Source: JAURVT01 sp049059935
Lineage (GTDB): Bacteria > Actinomycetota > Actinomycetes > Propionibacteriales > Nocardioidaceae
Direction of reading: 5' to 3'
DNA length: 33,047 bases
Assembly: GCF_049059935.1 (NCBI RefSeq)
Contig: NZ_JBMGQR010000049.1
Span: 1-33,047, forward strand
Shown: positions 1 through 7,617 of the stretch, in pieces
How the letters are laid out: every line of letters begins with the position of its first letter
How positions within the stretch are numbered: the stretch's first letter is position 1
The notes under the pieces: generated by a model
Database searches by the model: none
Seen by the model: only the letters and a program-made list of their open reading frames with translations
Told to the model about the DNA's origin: nothing
Translations under genes and position numbers: made by a program

Positions 1-427
1 TGCGCACCATCACCGAGACGGGCAGCGTGGCCTCGGCCAGCGCCTCGACGCTCACCTTCTCGAACACCTCGCGCAGGCTGCTGCGCGCCGCGATCCAGAC
101 CAGCTGGAGCACCTCGGCCGAGCCGGTGTACGACACCGCCTCGGGACGCAGGCCGTAGACGCTGACGAGCGGGCCGTCGACGGCGCGGATCACGTCGGCG
201 ACGTAGATGGCCGACGCCTCGCGGGCCAGGCGCCAGCCGCCGGACTGGCCGCGCTGGCTGACCACGAGGCCGGAGCGACGCAGGTCGGCCAGGATCGCCT
301 GGAGGAAGCCGTGCGGGATCTGCTGCTCGCGGCCGATCTCCTCGGCGGAGACGGGGCCGTCGGCCTTGCGGGCCGCGATCTCGATGAGTGCGCGCAGGGC
401 GTAGTCGGACTTGGCGGAGACGCGCAT
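1..427 (-). CDS. Rrf2 family transcriptional regulator (C-terminus cut by window edge)
   Basis: Reading from an ATG at 427 gives about 142 residues with no stop before the window edge, so the C-terminus is missing. The start MRVSAKSDYALRAL, followed by a winged helix (EEIGREQQIPHGFLQ, then ILADLRRSGLVVSQRGQSGGWRLA), is the Rrf2 signature. These are dimeric DNA-binding repressors that often control sulfur, Fe-S or redox genes. The visible part has no cysteine, so the three-cysteine Fe-S cluster of IscR/NsrR-type members is absent; it may sense a metabolite or bind no cofactor (inference). It lies behind the TauE/SafE permease on the same strand, but a 12-bp hairpin (481-518) separates the two, so it probably has its own promoter. 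Its target is not shown by the sequence; the permease is the obvious candidate. Confidence 0.88.
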   Translation of the reverse strand, partial: MRVSAKSDYALRALIEIAARKADGPVSAEEIGREQQIPHGFLQAILADLRRSGLVVSQRGQSGGWRLAREASAIYVADVIRAVDGPLVSVYGLRPEAVSYTGSAEVLQLVWIAARSSLREVFEKVSVEALAEATLPVSVMVR

Positions 428-480
428 GTGGCAAGTCTCTCAGACCAGTCGACCAACTCGCTCTTGCCGCCCCGTGACGA

Positions 481-518
481 CGCACGGCCCCGGGACGGTG
501 ACGTCACGGGGCCGTGCG
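481..518 (-). terminator. Hairpin terminator after the TauE/SafE gene
   Basis: A perfect 12-bp inverted repeat: arms 481-492 (CGCACGGCCCCG) and 507-518, with a 14-nt loop. It begins 8 bases past the permease stop on the minus strand. There is no long T-run, as usual in GC-rich actinobacteria. It separates the permease from the Rrf2 gene. Confidence 0.7.
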
Positions 519-526
519 GGGCGCGA

Positions 527-1432
527 TCAGATCGTGGCGGTCTCGACCTCCTGGCCGGCGCGCTCGGCGGCGCGGACCTTGCGCTCGGCGCGCACGGCCC
601 AGACGATCAGGTTGACCCAGATGACGGCCCAGACGATGGCCGCGATGGCCACGGGCCAGCCCTCGACACCCAGGCCCTTCTCCATCAGGGTCTTGATGTT
701 CGTGAGGATGATCAGGCCGCCGGCGCCCACGCCGAGCACGCGCGCCGGGAGCAGCTTGACGACGTAGGCCGCGATCGGCGCCGCGATGACGCCGCCGACG
801 AGCAGCGCGCCGACGAAGCCGAAGTCGATGTCCTCGGTGCCGAGCGCGGTGAGGAATCCGATCGAGGCGCCCAGCGCGACGACGAACTCCGAGGTGTCGA
901 TCGAGCCGACCGCCTTACGGGGCTCGACCTTGCCCGACGAGAGCAGCGCGGGGGTGCCCACCGGGCCCCAGCCGCCGCCACCGAAGCCGTCGACCGCGCC
1001 GGCGACCAGGCCGAGCGGCGCGAGGAAGACGGCGGGCAGCTTGCCCTTGAACTCCGGGCGGCGTCCACCGATGGCCACGAAGCGGTACAGCACGTAGACA
1101 CCGAGCAGGAGCAGCACCGCCGAGACGATCGGCGTGGCGGTCTCGGGGTCGAGGCCGCTGAGGAAGGTGGCGCCGGCGTAGGCGCCGATCCCGCCGGGGA
1201 CGGCCAGGATGCTCACCAGGCGCCAGTCGACGTTGCCGAACTTCCAGTGCGAGGCGCCGGACGCGAGCGTCGTGCCCAGCTCGGAGAGGTGGACGACGGC
1301 GCCGGAGACGGCGGCCTGGGTGCCGGTGGCGATGAGCAGCGTGGACGAGGTCACGCCGTACGCCATGCCGAGCGAGCCGTCGATCATCTGGGCGAAGAAG
1401 CCGACCAGGGCGACGATGATGAGCTTGCGCAT
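527..1432 (-). CDS. TauE/SafE family permease (sulfite/organosulfonate exporter-like)
   Basis: A 301-aa polytopic inner-membrane protein of usual family length. It has an N-terminal hydrophobic helix (IIVALVGFFAQMIDGSLGMAYG) and the family's second glycine-rich half-repeat GAVDGFGGGGWGPVGTPAL near residues 140-160. About eight hydrophobic segments are visible and the C-terminal tail is charged. TauE/SafE proteins export sulfite, sulfoacetate or related anions and some take up organic acids, so the substrate here is not fixed by sequence. The ATG at 1432 is preceded by an AGGAAC ribosome site. The gene is divergent from fadE5; its upstream region carries two ACCTAAG direct repeats (1474-1480, 1497-1503). 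The nearby Rrf2 regulator suggests a sulfur-responsive role (inference). Confidence 0.88.
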   Translation of the reverse strand: MRKLIIVALVGFFAQMIDGSLGMAYGVTSSTLLIATGTQAAVSGAVVHLSELGTTLASGASHWKFGNVDWRLVSILAVPGGIGAYAGATFLSGLDPETATPIVSAVLLLLGVYVLYRFVAIGGRRPEFKGKLPAVFLAPLGLVAGAVDGFGGGGWGPVGTPALLSSGKVEPRKAVGSIDTSEFVVALGASIGFLTALGTEDIDFGFVGALLVGGVIAAPIAAYVVKLLPARVLGVGAGGLIILTNIKTLMEKGLGVEGWPVAIAAIVWAVIWVNLIVWAVRAERKVRAAERAGQEVETATI

Positions 1433-1473
1433 GGGGGTTCCTGGGTTCTGAGGAGGACGAGGACCGCGTGCGC

Positions 1474-1503
1474 ACCTAAGTCGATGAGATCACGCGACCT
1501 AAG
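1474..1503. promoter_or_regulatory. Direct repeats upstream of the TauE/SafE gene
   Basis: The 7-mer ACCTAAG occurs at 1474-1480 and again at 1497-1503, 23 bp apart, both preceded by CGC or GCG. They sit 42-71 bp upstream of the permease start. Two evenly spaced copies in a divergent control region are compatible with a regulator site, possibly the adjacent Rrf2 protein, but no consensus is known to me. Confidence 0.35.
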
Positions 1504-1599
1504 AACCGTAGTGGGGTTCGGCCGACCGGATCCCGACGTCTCACTCGGCGAGACGGCCGTCTCGCCGCCCACCGGGCCACCCGAGTCGCTTGCATCGGT

Positions 1600-1639
1600 T
1601 ACCCGCGGGTAGGACAATGAAGTTACCGACGGGTACGCT
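1600..1639 (+). promoter_or_regulatory. fadE5 promoter with two tandem palindromic operators
   Basis: TACCCGCGGGTA at 1600-1611 is a perfect 12-bp palindrome. TACCGACGGGTA at 1624-1635 is an imperfect copy exactly 24 bp downstream. A plausible promoter is AGGACA (1611-1616), a 17-bp gap, then TACGCT (1634-1639). The first palindrome touches the -35 and the second covers the spacer and the start of the -10, a repressor layout. The 5' leader would be about 90 nt. The rest of the 303-bp gap (1433-1735) shows only the ACCTAAG repeats and the fadE5 ribosome site. Binding by a TetR-type lipid regulator is inference. Confidence 0.55.
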
Positions 1640-1735
1640 CGTCGGACGCACCGCGGCTCCACCACCGCCGCGGCACCGCGACCGTCCCCACGACCACCGG
1701 GGCGGCGACCACAGACAGCGACGAGGCGGGGACCC

Positions 1736-3601
1736 GTGAGCCACTACAAGAGCAACCTGCGAGACATCGAGTTCAACCTGTTCGAGCTGTTCGGGCGGCA
1801 GGAGGTGCTGGGCCAGGGTCCGTTCGCCGACGTCGACGTCGACACCGCCCGCAGCATCCTCGGCGAGATCGACCGGATGTCCCGCGAGGACCTCGCCGAG
1901 TCGTTCGCCGACGCCGACCGCAACCCGCCGGTGTACGACCCCGCGACCTGCACGGTGACGATGCCCGAGTCGTTCAAGAAGTCCTTCAAGGCCTGGATGG
2001 ACGCCGAGTGGTACCGCCTGCAGATCCCCGCCGAGATGGGCGGCCAGCCGGCCCCGAGCTCGCTGCTGTGGTCGACCGCCGAGCTGATCCTCGGCGCCAA
2101 CCCCGCCGTGTGGATGTACTCCGCCGGCCCCAACTTCGGCAGCATCGTGCACCGCAACGGCACCGAGCGCGACAAGCAGATCGCGCAGCACATGGTCGAC
2201 CGCCAGTGGGGCGCCACGATGGTGCTCACCGAGCCCGACGCGGGCTCCGACGTCGGCGCGGGTCGCACCAAGGCCTACCAGCAGGAGGACGGCTCCTGGC
2301 ACGTCGAGGGCGTCAAGCGCTTCATCACCAGCGCCGAGCACGACATGAGCGAGAACATCATCCACCTCGTCCTCGCACGCCCCGTGGGCGTCGAGGGTGT
2401 CGGCGGCCCGGGCACCAAGGGCCTGAGCATGTTCATCGTCCCCAAGTACGGCTTCGACCTCGAGACCGGCGAGGTCGACACCGACGACCGCAACGGCGCC
2501 TACGTCACCAACGTCGAGCACAAGATGGGCCTCAAGGTCTCCACGACGTGCGAGCTGACCTTCGGCGAGCACCAGCCCGCCAAGGGCTGGCTGCTGGGCG
2601 AGGTGCACCAGGGCATCGCCCAGATGTTCCAGGTCATCGAGAACGCCCGGATGATGGTCGGCACCAAAGCCATCGCCACCCTCTCCAGCGGCTACCTGAA
2701 CGCGCTCGAGTACGCCAAGGAGCGCGTCCAGGGCGCCGACCTCACGCAGTCGTCGGACAAGACCGCGCCGCGCGTGACGATCACGCACCACCCCGACGTC
2801 CGCCGCTCGCTGATGACGCAGAAGTCCTTCGCCGAGGCCCTGCGCTCCCTGGTGGTCTACACCGCCACCTGGCAGGACCGCGTCCAGCTCGCCGAGCACG
2901 CCGGCGAGCGCGACGAGCTCGCCGAGCGCGTCAACGACCTGCTGCTGCCGATCGTCAAGGGCTACGGCTCCGAGCGCTCCTGGACGCTGCTGGGCACCGA
3001 GTCGCTGCAGACGTTCGGCGGCTCGGGCTTCCTGCAGGACTACCCGGTGGAGCAGTACGTCCGCGACGCCAAGATCGACACCCTCTACGAGGGCACCACC
3101 GCCATCCAGGGCCAGGACCTGTTCTTCCGCAAGATCGTCAAGGACAAGGGCCAGGCCATCGGCCACCTCGCCGAGCAGGTGCAGCAGTTCGTCGCCAGCG
3201 AGGCCGGCAACGGCCGCCTCAAGGTCGAGCGCGACCTGCTCGCCAAGGGCCTGGAGGACGCGCAGGGCATCCTCGCCGCGATGTTCGGCCAGCTGATGTC
3301 GGCCGACCCGCAGGCCGAGAACGGCGACGTCCGCAACCTGTACAAGGTGGGCCTGAACTCCACCCGCCTGCTCACCGCCCTCGGCGACGTCACCTGCGCG
3401 TGGCTGCTGCTGCGCGGCGCCACCGTCGCCCTGGAGAAGCTGGGCGGCGAGGTGTCGCCTGCCGACCAGGCCTTCTACGAGGGCAAGGTCGCCGCGGCGC
3501 AGTTCTTCGCCCGCGAGGTGCTGCCCCGTCTCGCCGCCGACCGCGTGGCGGCCGAGACGACGGACCTGTCGCTGATGGACCTCGACGAGGCGGCCTTCTA
3601 G
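1736..3601 (+). CDS. fadE5: Acyl-CoA dehydrogenase, FadE5-like
   Basis: A 621-aa flavoprotein performing the first oxidation of fatty acyl-CoA beta-oxidation (acyl-CoA to trans-2-enoyl-CoA, FAD). The start MSHYKSNLRDIEFNLFE, the block ANPAVWMYSAGPNFGSI, and EHKMGLKVSTTCELTFG closely match mycobacterial FadE5 as I recall it, including the extended N- and C-terminal domains (about 600 residues against 380 for small family members). MVLTEPDAGSDVG (162-174) is the FAD/substrate signature. DAKIDTLYEGTTAIQ contains E452, at the position of the catalytic base. GGSGFLQDYPVEQYVRD is the FAD-contacting C-terminal motif. The GTG start has GAGGCGGGGA just upstream. The gene stands alone, with a strong hairpin at 3619-3660, so its expression is probably set by the two palindromes upstream. 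Confidence 0.93.
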   Translation: MSHYKSNLRDIEFNLFELFGRQEVLGQGPFADVDVDTARSILGEIDRMSREDLAESFADADRNPPVYDPATCTVTMPESFKKSFKAWMDAEWYRLQIPAEMGGQPAPSSLLWSTAELILGANPAVWMYSAGPNFGSIVHRNGTERDKQIAQHMVDRQWGATMVLTEPDAGSDVGAGRTKAYQQEDGSWHVEGVKRFITSAEHDMSENIIHLVLARPVGVEGVGGPGTKGLSMFIVPKYGFDLETGEVDTDDRNGAYVTNVEHKMGLKVSTTCELTFGEHQPAKGWLLGEVHQGIAQMFQVIENARMMVGTKAIATLSSGYLNALEYAKERVQGADLTQSSDKTAPRVTITHHPDVRRSLMTQKSFAEALRSLVVYTATWQDRVQLAEHAGERDELAERVNDLLLPIVKGYGSERSWTLLGTESLQTFGGSGFLQDYPVEQYVRDAKIDTLYEGTTAIQGQDLFFRKIVKDKGQAIGHLAEQVQQFVASEAGNGRLKVERDLLAKGLEDAQGILAAMFGQLMSADPQAENGDVRNLYKVGLNSTRLLTALGDVTCAWLLLRGATVALEKLGGEVSPADQAFYEGKVAAAQFFAREVLPRLAADRVAAETTDLSLMDLDEAAF

Positions 3602-3618
3602 CCCGTTTCGAGTCGCCG

Positions 3619-3660
3619 CCGCGGCCCGCTTCCCCTACGTTCTGGGGAGGCGGGCCGCGG
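3619..3660 (+). terminator. Strong terminator after fadE5
   Basis: Arms 3619-3635 and 3644-3660 pair over 17 bp (one G-U), with an 8-nt loop TACGTTCT, starting 18 bases after the stop codon. This is the most stable hairpin of the region and ends the fadE5 transcript before the next small gene. Confidence 0.85.
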
Positions 3661-3692
3661 TCGTTCGGGGCCCCGGACGTCTGGAGACAGTC

Positions 3693-3914
3693 ATGGGCAT
3701 CGGAGTCGGCATCATCCTGGCCGTCGTGGGAGCGATCCTGCTGACGAACGCCATCGCCATCCCGTCGAGCTGGCCCGTCGACAACGACGCGCTCGGCCTG
3801 ATCCTGCTGGTCGCGGGCATCGTCGCGCTCGGTCTGGCGGTCTACCTGAACCGCCGCCGCAACGACGTGCGCACCACCCACGTCGAGGAGCGCCGCTACC
3901 AGGACCCCCGCTGA
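3693..3914 (+). CDS. DUF6458 family small membrane protein
   Basis: A 73-aa protein starting MGIGVGIILAVVGAILLTNAI, then a short polar link (IPSSWPVDNDAL), a second hydrophobic helix (LGLILLVAGIVALGLAVYL), and a basic/acidic tail RRRNDVRTTHVEERRYQDPR. Two transmembrane helices with a charged cytoplasmic tail match the actinobacterial DUF6458 family, whose function is unknown. The ATG at 3693 follows GGAGACAGTC. It is the first gene after the fadE5 terminator. The neighbour at 3974 is another membrane protein 59 bp on, possibly co-transcribed. Nothing in the sequence suggests an enzymatic role. Confidence 0.8.
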   Translation: MGIGVGIILAVVGAILLTNAIAIPSSWPVDNDALGLILLVAGIVALGLAVYLNRRRNDVRTTHVEERRYQDPR

Positions 3915-3973
3915 CCCAGGGGGCGACGGCTCGCAGCGGGCCCGGGCGCGGCGGCTACGTCGCGGCCGGGCTC

Positions 3974-4444
3974 GTGCTCGTCCTGACGGTCCTCGGCGTG
4001 GTCGTCATCGCGGCCACGAGCATCGGCGGCATCCGCGATTCGCGCGTGACCCCCCTGCGCGCCGACTCCACCATCACGGTGGGCGACGACCAGCTCGCGA
4101 TCTACGCGCGCACCCGTGACGGCATCGGCACGCCGGTGACCTTCTGCGCGGTGACCTCCGGGTCCGGCGAGCGCACCGTCCTCGAGGACCCGCACGCCTC
4201 GGTCGAGGTCCAGCGGTGGGGCCGCGTGGCCCTGACCCCGCCGTCCCTCGCACCCGGCCGGTACGAGCTCGACTGCACCGAGCAGACCCCGGCCACGCTC
4301 GGCGTGGGCGTCAACCCGCCCCTCGCCTCGCTCGTGGTCCGGTTCCTGGCCGCCCTGGCCGTCGGAGGGCTCGGTGTCACGGTGTCGCTGGTGCTGCTGG
4401 TCGTCACGATCGTGCGACGTCACCGCGCCGCACCCGCCCGGTAG
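3974..4444 (+). CDS. Hypothetical membrane protein with two TM helices (start uncertain)
   Basis: A 156-aa protein if begun at the GTG at 3974. It has a hydrophobic N-terminus (LVLTVLGVVVIAATSIGG), about 90 residues of extracytoplasmic-looking beta-rich sequence with two cysteines (FCAVTSG and YELDCTE, perhaps a disulfide), and a C-terminal helix (VVRFLAALAVGGLGVTVSLVLLVVTIV) with a basic tail RRHRAAPAR. I do not recognise the family. No good ribosome site precedes 3974. The frame is open upstream past the DUF6458 stop, without an ATG, GTG or TTG between 3911 and 3974. The N-terminus is therefore unsure, and the first helix may be longer. The likely orientation is both termini inside, central domain outside. 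Confidence 0.6.
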   Translation: MLVLTVLGVVVIAATSIGGIRDSRVTPLRADSTITVGDDQLAIYARTRDGIGTPVTFCAVTSGSGERTVLEDPHASVEVQRWGRVALTPPSLAPGRYELDCTEQTPATLGVGVNPPLASLVVRFLAALAVGGLGVTVSLVLLVVTIVRRHRAAPAR

Positions 4445-4454
4445 GTTCGGTCCC

Positions 4455-5252
4455 GTGCCCGACCTCGCCACGCTCGTGGACGCCTGGAGCCGCTCGGCGG
4501 ACTCCCTCCTCGAGCTCACCGCCGACCTGTCCGACGACCTGTGGTCGCGTCCCACCGACTGCCCGGGGTGGGACGTCGCCGACGTGGTGGCCCACCTGCT
4601 GCACCTCGAGACCGAGCTGGCCGACGGCTCGACGCCCGCACCGGGTGACGGCGACGGCACCGTCGTCGCCGCCGAGTACACCGAGGCGGGCGTCGCGGCC
4701 CTGCGCGGACGCGACCCGCACGACCTGCACGCGGCATTCGCCGCCGTGGTCGACCGGCGGCGCGCCCAGCTCGACCCGGCCCCGACCTCCCCGCACGGCC
4801 GACCGCCGCACACGCCCGGCGGCGTCGACTGGGACTGGCAGACGTTCCTGCAGAACCGCGTCATCGACCTGTGGGTGCACGAGCAGGACGTCCGCCGCGC
4901 CGTCGGCGCGCCCGGCGGGCTCGACTCCCCCGGCGCCCAGGCCACCCTCGAGGTGTTCGCCGGCGCGCTCGGCTACGTCGTCGGACGACGGGTGCGTCCG
5001 CCGACCGGCACCGTCGTGGCGGTGGACGTGCACGGGCCCGTCGCGTTCTCCAGCCGGCTGCGCATCGAGCCCGGCGGACGCGCGCGTCCCGTCGACGAGA
5101 CCGTGCCCGCCGACGCGATCGTCGCCACCGACACCGAGACGTTCGCGGTGCTCTGCGCCGGCCGCCGCTCGCCGGCGGACGTCGAGGTCGCGCTGTCGGG
5201 CGACGTCGACCTCGCGACCCGGGTGTGCGCGTCGATGGCCGTCACGCCGTGA
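4455..5252 (+). CDS. Maleylpyruvate isomerase family, mycothiol-dependent enzyme
   Basis: A 265-aa protein of the DinB-like, mycothiol-dependent maleylpyruvate isomerase superfamily. These metalloenzymes use mycothiol for isomerisation or S-transfer. The N-terminal four-helix domain carries CPGWDVADVVAHLLHLETEL (H47 as first metal ligand). IDLWVHEQDVRRAVG provides D138 and H142, spaced as the Glu/His ligand pair of characterised members; the acidic ligand is thus Asp rather than Glu. A C-terminal sterol-carrier-like domain follows (about 170-265). The GTG at 4455 is chosen because TAGGTT (4442-4447) lies 7 nt before it, suggesting leaderless or very short-leader transcription. The stop overlaps the next gene's GTG by 4 bases (GTGA), so the two enzymes are coupled. 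The substrate is unknown. Confidence 0.85.
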   Translation: MPDLATLVDAWSRSADSLLELTADLSDDLWSRPTDCPGWDVADVVAHLLHLETELADGSTPAPGDGDGTVVAAEYTEAGVAALRGRDPHDLHAAFAAVVDRRRAQLDPAPTSPHGRPPHTPGGVDWDWQTFLQNRVIDLWVHEQDVRRAVGAPGGLDSPGAQATLEVFAGALGYVVGRRVRPPTGTVVAVDVHGPVAFSSRLRIEPGGRARPVDETVPADAIVATDTETFAVLCAGRRSPADVEVALSGDVDLATRVCASMAVTP

Positions 5253-6184
5253 CCGACTGGACGCCCGATCGGATCGGCGACCTGACGGGCCGCCGCGCGT
5301 TCGTCACCGGCGCGACGAGCGGCATCGGGCGCTTCGTCGCGCTCGAGCTGGTGCGACACGGCGCCGAGGTGGTCGTGGGTGCCCGCGACTCCGAGAAGGC
5401 CCGTGAGCTGCGTCGGTGGCTGGAGTCGGAGGTGCAGGGCGCGCGCACGGGCGTCGTCCCGCTCGACCTCGGGTCGCTGTCGTCGGTGCGGGCCGGCGCC
5501 GAGTGGGCGCGCACCGAGTGGGACGGGTTCGACCTGCTCGTCAACAACGCGGGCATCATGGCGGCGCCCCGGCGCCGCAGCCCCGAGGGCTTCGAGCTGC
5601 ACCTGGCCACCAACCACCTCGCGCACTTCACCCTCACCGCGCTGCTGTGGCCGCGGCTGGCCGCCCGGGACGGACGCGTCGTCACGGTCTCGTCGCTCTT
5701 CCACACGCTCGTCGACCGGATCGACCTCGCCGCGCTGACGCCGCTCGGGTCGTCGCGCCGCTACGTCCGGTACCGGGCGTACGCCGAGTCCAAGCTGGCC
5801 AACCTCGTCTTCGCGCTCGAGCTCGACCGACGGTTGCGCGACTCCCGGTCACGCGCGACGAGCATGGCCGCGCACCCCGGGTACGCGTCGACGGGCCTGT
5901 TCAAGGGCGGCCCGTCGATCGGCGCGCGGGGGCCGTGGTCGCTCGCGGTGCAGCAGGTGAGCCGCGTGGTCGGCCAGCCGGCCGCCCTGGGCGCGTGGCC
6001 CGTCCTGATGGCCGCGACGGCGCCCGGCCTGGCGAGCGGGTCGTACGTGGGGCCGTCCGGCCAGGGCGGCCTGCGCGGCACCCCGCAGCTCGTCGGCTGG
6101 TCGTCCACCGCCGGCGACCCCCGGCTCGGTCGCGACCTCTGGGAGGCCTCCGAACGCGCCGCCGGCCTCACCTTCCGCCCCTGA
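5249..6184 (+). CDS. Short-chain dehydrogenase/reductase
   Basis: A 311-aa NAD(P)-dependent oxidoreductase of the classical SDR fold. The Rossmann motif TGATSGIG is at 20-27, NNAGIM at 99-104, catalytic Ser in TVSSLF (148/149), and YAESK at 178-182 (Y178, K182). Its length and the long insertion before the catalytic Tyr resemble the retinol dehydrogenase/protochlorophyllide reductase-like subgroup, so the substrate is likely hydrophobic (inference). The GTG at 5249 overlaps the stop of the mycothiol enzyme gene (GTGA), and TGRRAFVTGA fits the usual SDR N-terminus, which excludes the longer open frame upstream. The two genes form a two-enzyme unit ended by the inverted repeat at 6195-6267. Confidence 0.88.
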   Translation: MTDWTPDRIGDLTGRRAFVTGATSGIGRFVALELVRHGAEVVVGARDSEKARELRRWLESEVQGARTGVVPLDLGSLSSVRAGAEWARTEWDGFDLLVNNAGIMAAPRRRSPEGFELHLATNHLAHFTLTALLWPRLAARDGRVVTVSSLFHTLVDRIDLAALTPLGSSRRYVRYRAYAESKLANLVFALELDRRLRDSRSRATSMAAHPGYASTGLFKGGPSIGARGPWSLAVQQVSRVVGQPAALGAWPVLMAATAPGLASGSYVGPSGQGGLRGTPQLVGWSSTAGDPRLGRDLWEASERAAGLTFRP

Positions 6185-6194
6185 CGCCCCCCTG

Positions 6195-6267
6195 CGAGTC
6201 GTCGAGATACGGGTTCTGCACCAAGAATCCGCTCGCGGTGGTGCAGAAGTCGTATCTCGACCACTCG
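6195..6267. repeat. 29-bp inverted repeat between convergent genes
   Basis: Arms 6195-6223 and 6239-6267 are reverse complements over 29 positions with 3 mismatches, around a 15-nt loop that itself contains a CCGC/GCGG mini-stem. The core arm reads GTCGAGATAC..TTCTGCACCA. The element fills the space between the convergent SDR and MFS genes. It could act as a bidirectional terminator. It is much less GC-rich than the local terminators, which is unusual here and suggests a dispersed intergenic repeat family rather than an ordinary hairpin. Confidence 0.75.
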
Positions 6268-6285
6268 TCGGGGGCGGGGGGCGGG

Positions 6286-7617
6286 TCAGCGGTGGGTGGG
6301 GACGGGGCCGCTGCGGCGGCGGAGGGCCTCGTAGGCGTCGGGGTCGTCGCGCGAGAGGCGGGCGCGGGTACGTCGGCGGTAGCGCCACACCTGGGTCAGG
6401 CCCACGGTCCACAGCACGTACTGGACGGCCATGGCCCAGCGGAACGAGCCCGAGGAGTAGTCCGACCCGCTGCCGGGCGTCAGCACGTCGAGCACCACGC
6501 CGATCGCGATCACGGTGAGCAGGCTGGCGATGAAGCCGCCCTGGTTGACGATGCCGGTGGCGCTGCCGAGGCGGTCGGGCGGGTTGAAGGTGCGCACGAA
6601 GTCGAACGCGATCATCGACGCGGGCCCGCCGACGCCCGCGGCCATCACGAGCAGCACCAGCAGCCAGACGGGCGCGTCGCCGGGCCACAGCAGGACGGCC
6701 GTCCAGGTGGTGACGATCGCGCCGACGATGCCGAGCACCAGCGTCGAGCGGTGGAACAGCCGGTTGGCGACGAACCACGCGATCACCGGGCCGGCGGCCA
6801 TCGTGAAGCCCGTGAGCAGCGTCAGCAGCAGACCGGCCTGCGTGGGCGACAGGCCCTCGCCGCGCACGAAGAACGGGTAGCCCCACAGCAGGCCGAGCAC
6901 CGTGCCCGGGAACTGCGCGGTGAAGTGCGTCCAGAACCCCAGGCGCGTGCCGGGCTCGCCCCACGCGAGCCTGAGCGACGACGTCACGGTGGCGATCGAC
7001 AGCGGCGGCCCGGTGACGACGCGGCGCTCGGGGGTGTCGGCCACGACGAGGTACAGCAGCACCGCCAGGACGATGCCGATGACGGCCGCGGCGAGGTAGG
7101 CGCGCGTCCAGCCGAGCGTGCTCAGCGCCCACGTCATGGGCAGCGCGGCGGCGACCGCGCCGAGCTGGCCGGTGAAGCCGGTGAACTGGGTGACGAGCGG
7201 GATGCGCCGCGGCGCGAACCACGTGGTCGCCAGGCGCAGCACGCAGATGAAGACCATCGCGTCGCCGGCGCCGACGAACACGCGCGCCACCAGCCCCAGC
7301 AGGTAGGTGTCGGCGAACGCGAAGCCGATCTGCGCGAGCGTCATCACCACCAGGCCGGAGCCGAGCACGCGCCGCGGGCCGAAGCGGTCGAGCACGAGCC
7401 CGACGGGCACCTGCAGCCCGGCGTAGACCAGCAGCTGCACCATCGTGAACGTGGCCAGCTGGGCGGCCGAGATGTCGAACCGGTCGGCGGCGGCCAGGCC
7501 GGCGACCGCGAGCGACGAGCGGTGGAAGACCGCCAGGACGTAGACGGCGAGCGCGACGCCCCACACGGCGATCGCCCGACGAGCCGGTGCGGGCGGCAGG
7601 TCCAGCGACGCGCTCAC
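6286..7617 (-). CDS. Major facilitator superfamily transporter
   Basis: A 443-aa, 12-helix secondary transporter. The first helix AIAVWGVALAVYVLAVFHRSS leads to loop motif A-like DRFGPRRVLGSG between helices 2 and 3, then repeated hydrophobic blocks to the basic C-terminus. It resembles MFS members of the nitrate/sugar-phosphate or hydrophobic-acid type, but the substrate cannot be read from sequence. The GTG at 7617 overlaps the stop of the GntR-type regulator (GTGA), so regulator and transporter are one operon. The divergent CaiB/AccD3 operon suggests import of an organic acid that is then activated to a CoA ester (inference). A longer open frame extends upstream through the regulator gene in another frame and is not used. 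Confidence 0.88.
   Translation of the reverse strand: MSASLDLPPAPARRAIAVWGVALAVYVLAVFHRSSLAVAGLAAADRFDISAAQLATFTMVQLLVYAGLQVPVGLVLDRFGPRRVLGSGLVVMTLAQIGFAFADTYLLGLVARVFVGAGDAMVFICVLRLATTWFAPRRIPLVTQFTGFTGQLGAVAAALPMTWALSTLGWTRAYLAAAVIGIVLAVLLYLVVADTPERRVVTGPPLSIATVTSSLRLAWGEPGTRLGFWTHFTAQFPGTVLGLLWGYPFFVRGEGLSPTQAGLLLTLLTGFTMAAGPVIAWFVANRLFHRSTLVLGIVGAIVTTWTAVLLWPGDAPVWLLVLLVMAAGVGGPASMIAFDFVRTFNPPDRLGSATGIVNQGGFIASLLTVIAIGVVLDVLTPGSGSDYSSGSFRWAMAVQYVLWTVGLTQVWRYRRRTRARLSRDDPDAYEALRRRSGPVPTHR

Noticed and set aside
311..1612. Long plus-strand open frame opposite the TauE/SafE gene
   Set aside because: Asp/Gly/Arg/Ala-rich product without domains; it mirrors the GC-biased codon positions of the real minus-strand gene.
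1541..3166. Long minus-strand open frame opposite fadE5
   Set aside because: Low-complexity Val/Leu/Gly/Asp composition, no start context, and fadE5 is unambiguous on the other strand.
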